Source: Nitrolancea sp040255925
GTDB lineage: Bacteria > Chloroflexota > Chloroflexia > Thermomicrobiales > Thermomicrobiaceae
Direction of reading: 5' to 3'
Length of the DNA: 6,405 nt
Assembly (NCBI GenBank): GCA_040255925.1
Contig: JBDZVX010000137.1
Span: 1-6,405, forward strand
Shown: in pieces, positions 6,404-6,405 of the stretch
Position numbering within the stretch: position 1 is the stretch's first letter
How the letters are laid out: each line of letters starts with the position of its first letter
Notes under the pieces: model-generated
What the model was told of the DNA's origin: nothing
What the model saw: the letters and a program-made list of their open reading frames with translations, nothing else
The model's database searches: none
Translations under genes and position numbers: made by a program

Positions 6404-6405
6404 AA

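Noticed and set aside
1..6405. CRISPR array or solo repeats, insertion sequence, tRNA or other RNA gene
   Set aside because: No direct repeats of 25-40 nt at regular spacing, no transposase motifs or terminal repeats, and no tRNA-like structure found on reading both strands; nearly all bases are taken by cas genes.

Overview
The window is one minus-strand CRISPR-cas operon of class 1 type I. It is cut at both ends. In transcription order it runs: the 3' end of an upstream gene that may be the HD nuclease part of Cas3 (6403-6317), cas8 (6256-4385), cas7 of the DevR/Csa2 kind (4305-3292), cas5 (3286-2603), cas6 (2606-1758), cas4 (1756-1094), cas1 (1097-102) and the first 30 codons of cas2 (92-1). 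No CRISPR repeats are visible, so any array lies outside. Nothing convincing is encoded on the plus strand; its long open frames are GC-rich shadows of the minus-strand genes.

The genes split into three parts. The interference complex is Cas8, Cas7 and Cas5, with Cas6 as the crRNA-processing nuclease. The adaptation module is Cas4, Cas1 and Cas2. The target-degrading Cas3 activity should lie mostly or wholly upstream of the window. Junctions are very tight: ATGA overlaps at cas5/cas6 and cas4/cas1, 1 nt between cas6 and cas4, 5 nt between cas7 and cas5, and 9 nt between cas1 and cas2. Only the gaps before cas8 (54 nt) and before cas7 (79 nt) could hold separate signals. One long transcript with translational coupling is the simplest reading.

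The most interesting signal is inside cas8. Codons 455-460 carry a perfect GGGAGG Shine-Dalgarno, then 6 nt, then an in-frame ATG. This is almost a copy of the ribosome binding site and start of cas8 itself. It predicts a separately translated 164-aa C-terminal product at 4879-4385, the small subunit Cas11. In-gene small subunits are known for types I-B, I-C and I-D.

Subtype is not certain. The gene order (cas3, large subunit, cas7, cas5, cas6, cas4, cas1, cas2) is that of type I-D, but the large subunit shows no Cas10d features, and the Cas7 reads like the DevR/Csa2 family of I-A and I-B. I treat it as a divergent I-A/I-B-like system.

The organism is a GC-rich bacterium. A thermophilic Chloroflexota-like host (for example Thermomicrobia) would fit the style of the locus, but that is a low-confidence guess with no marker gene behind it.
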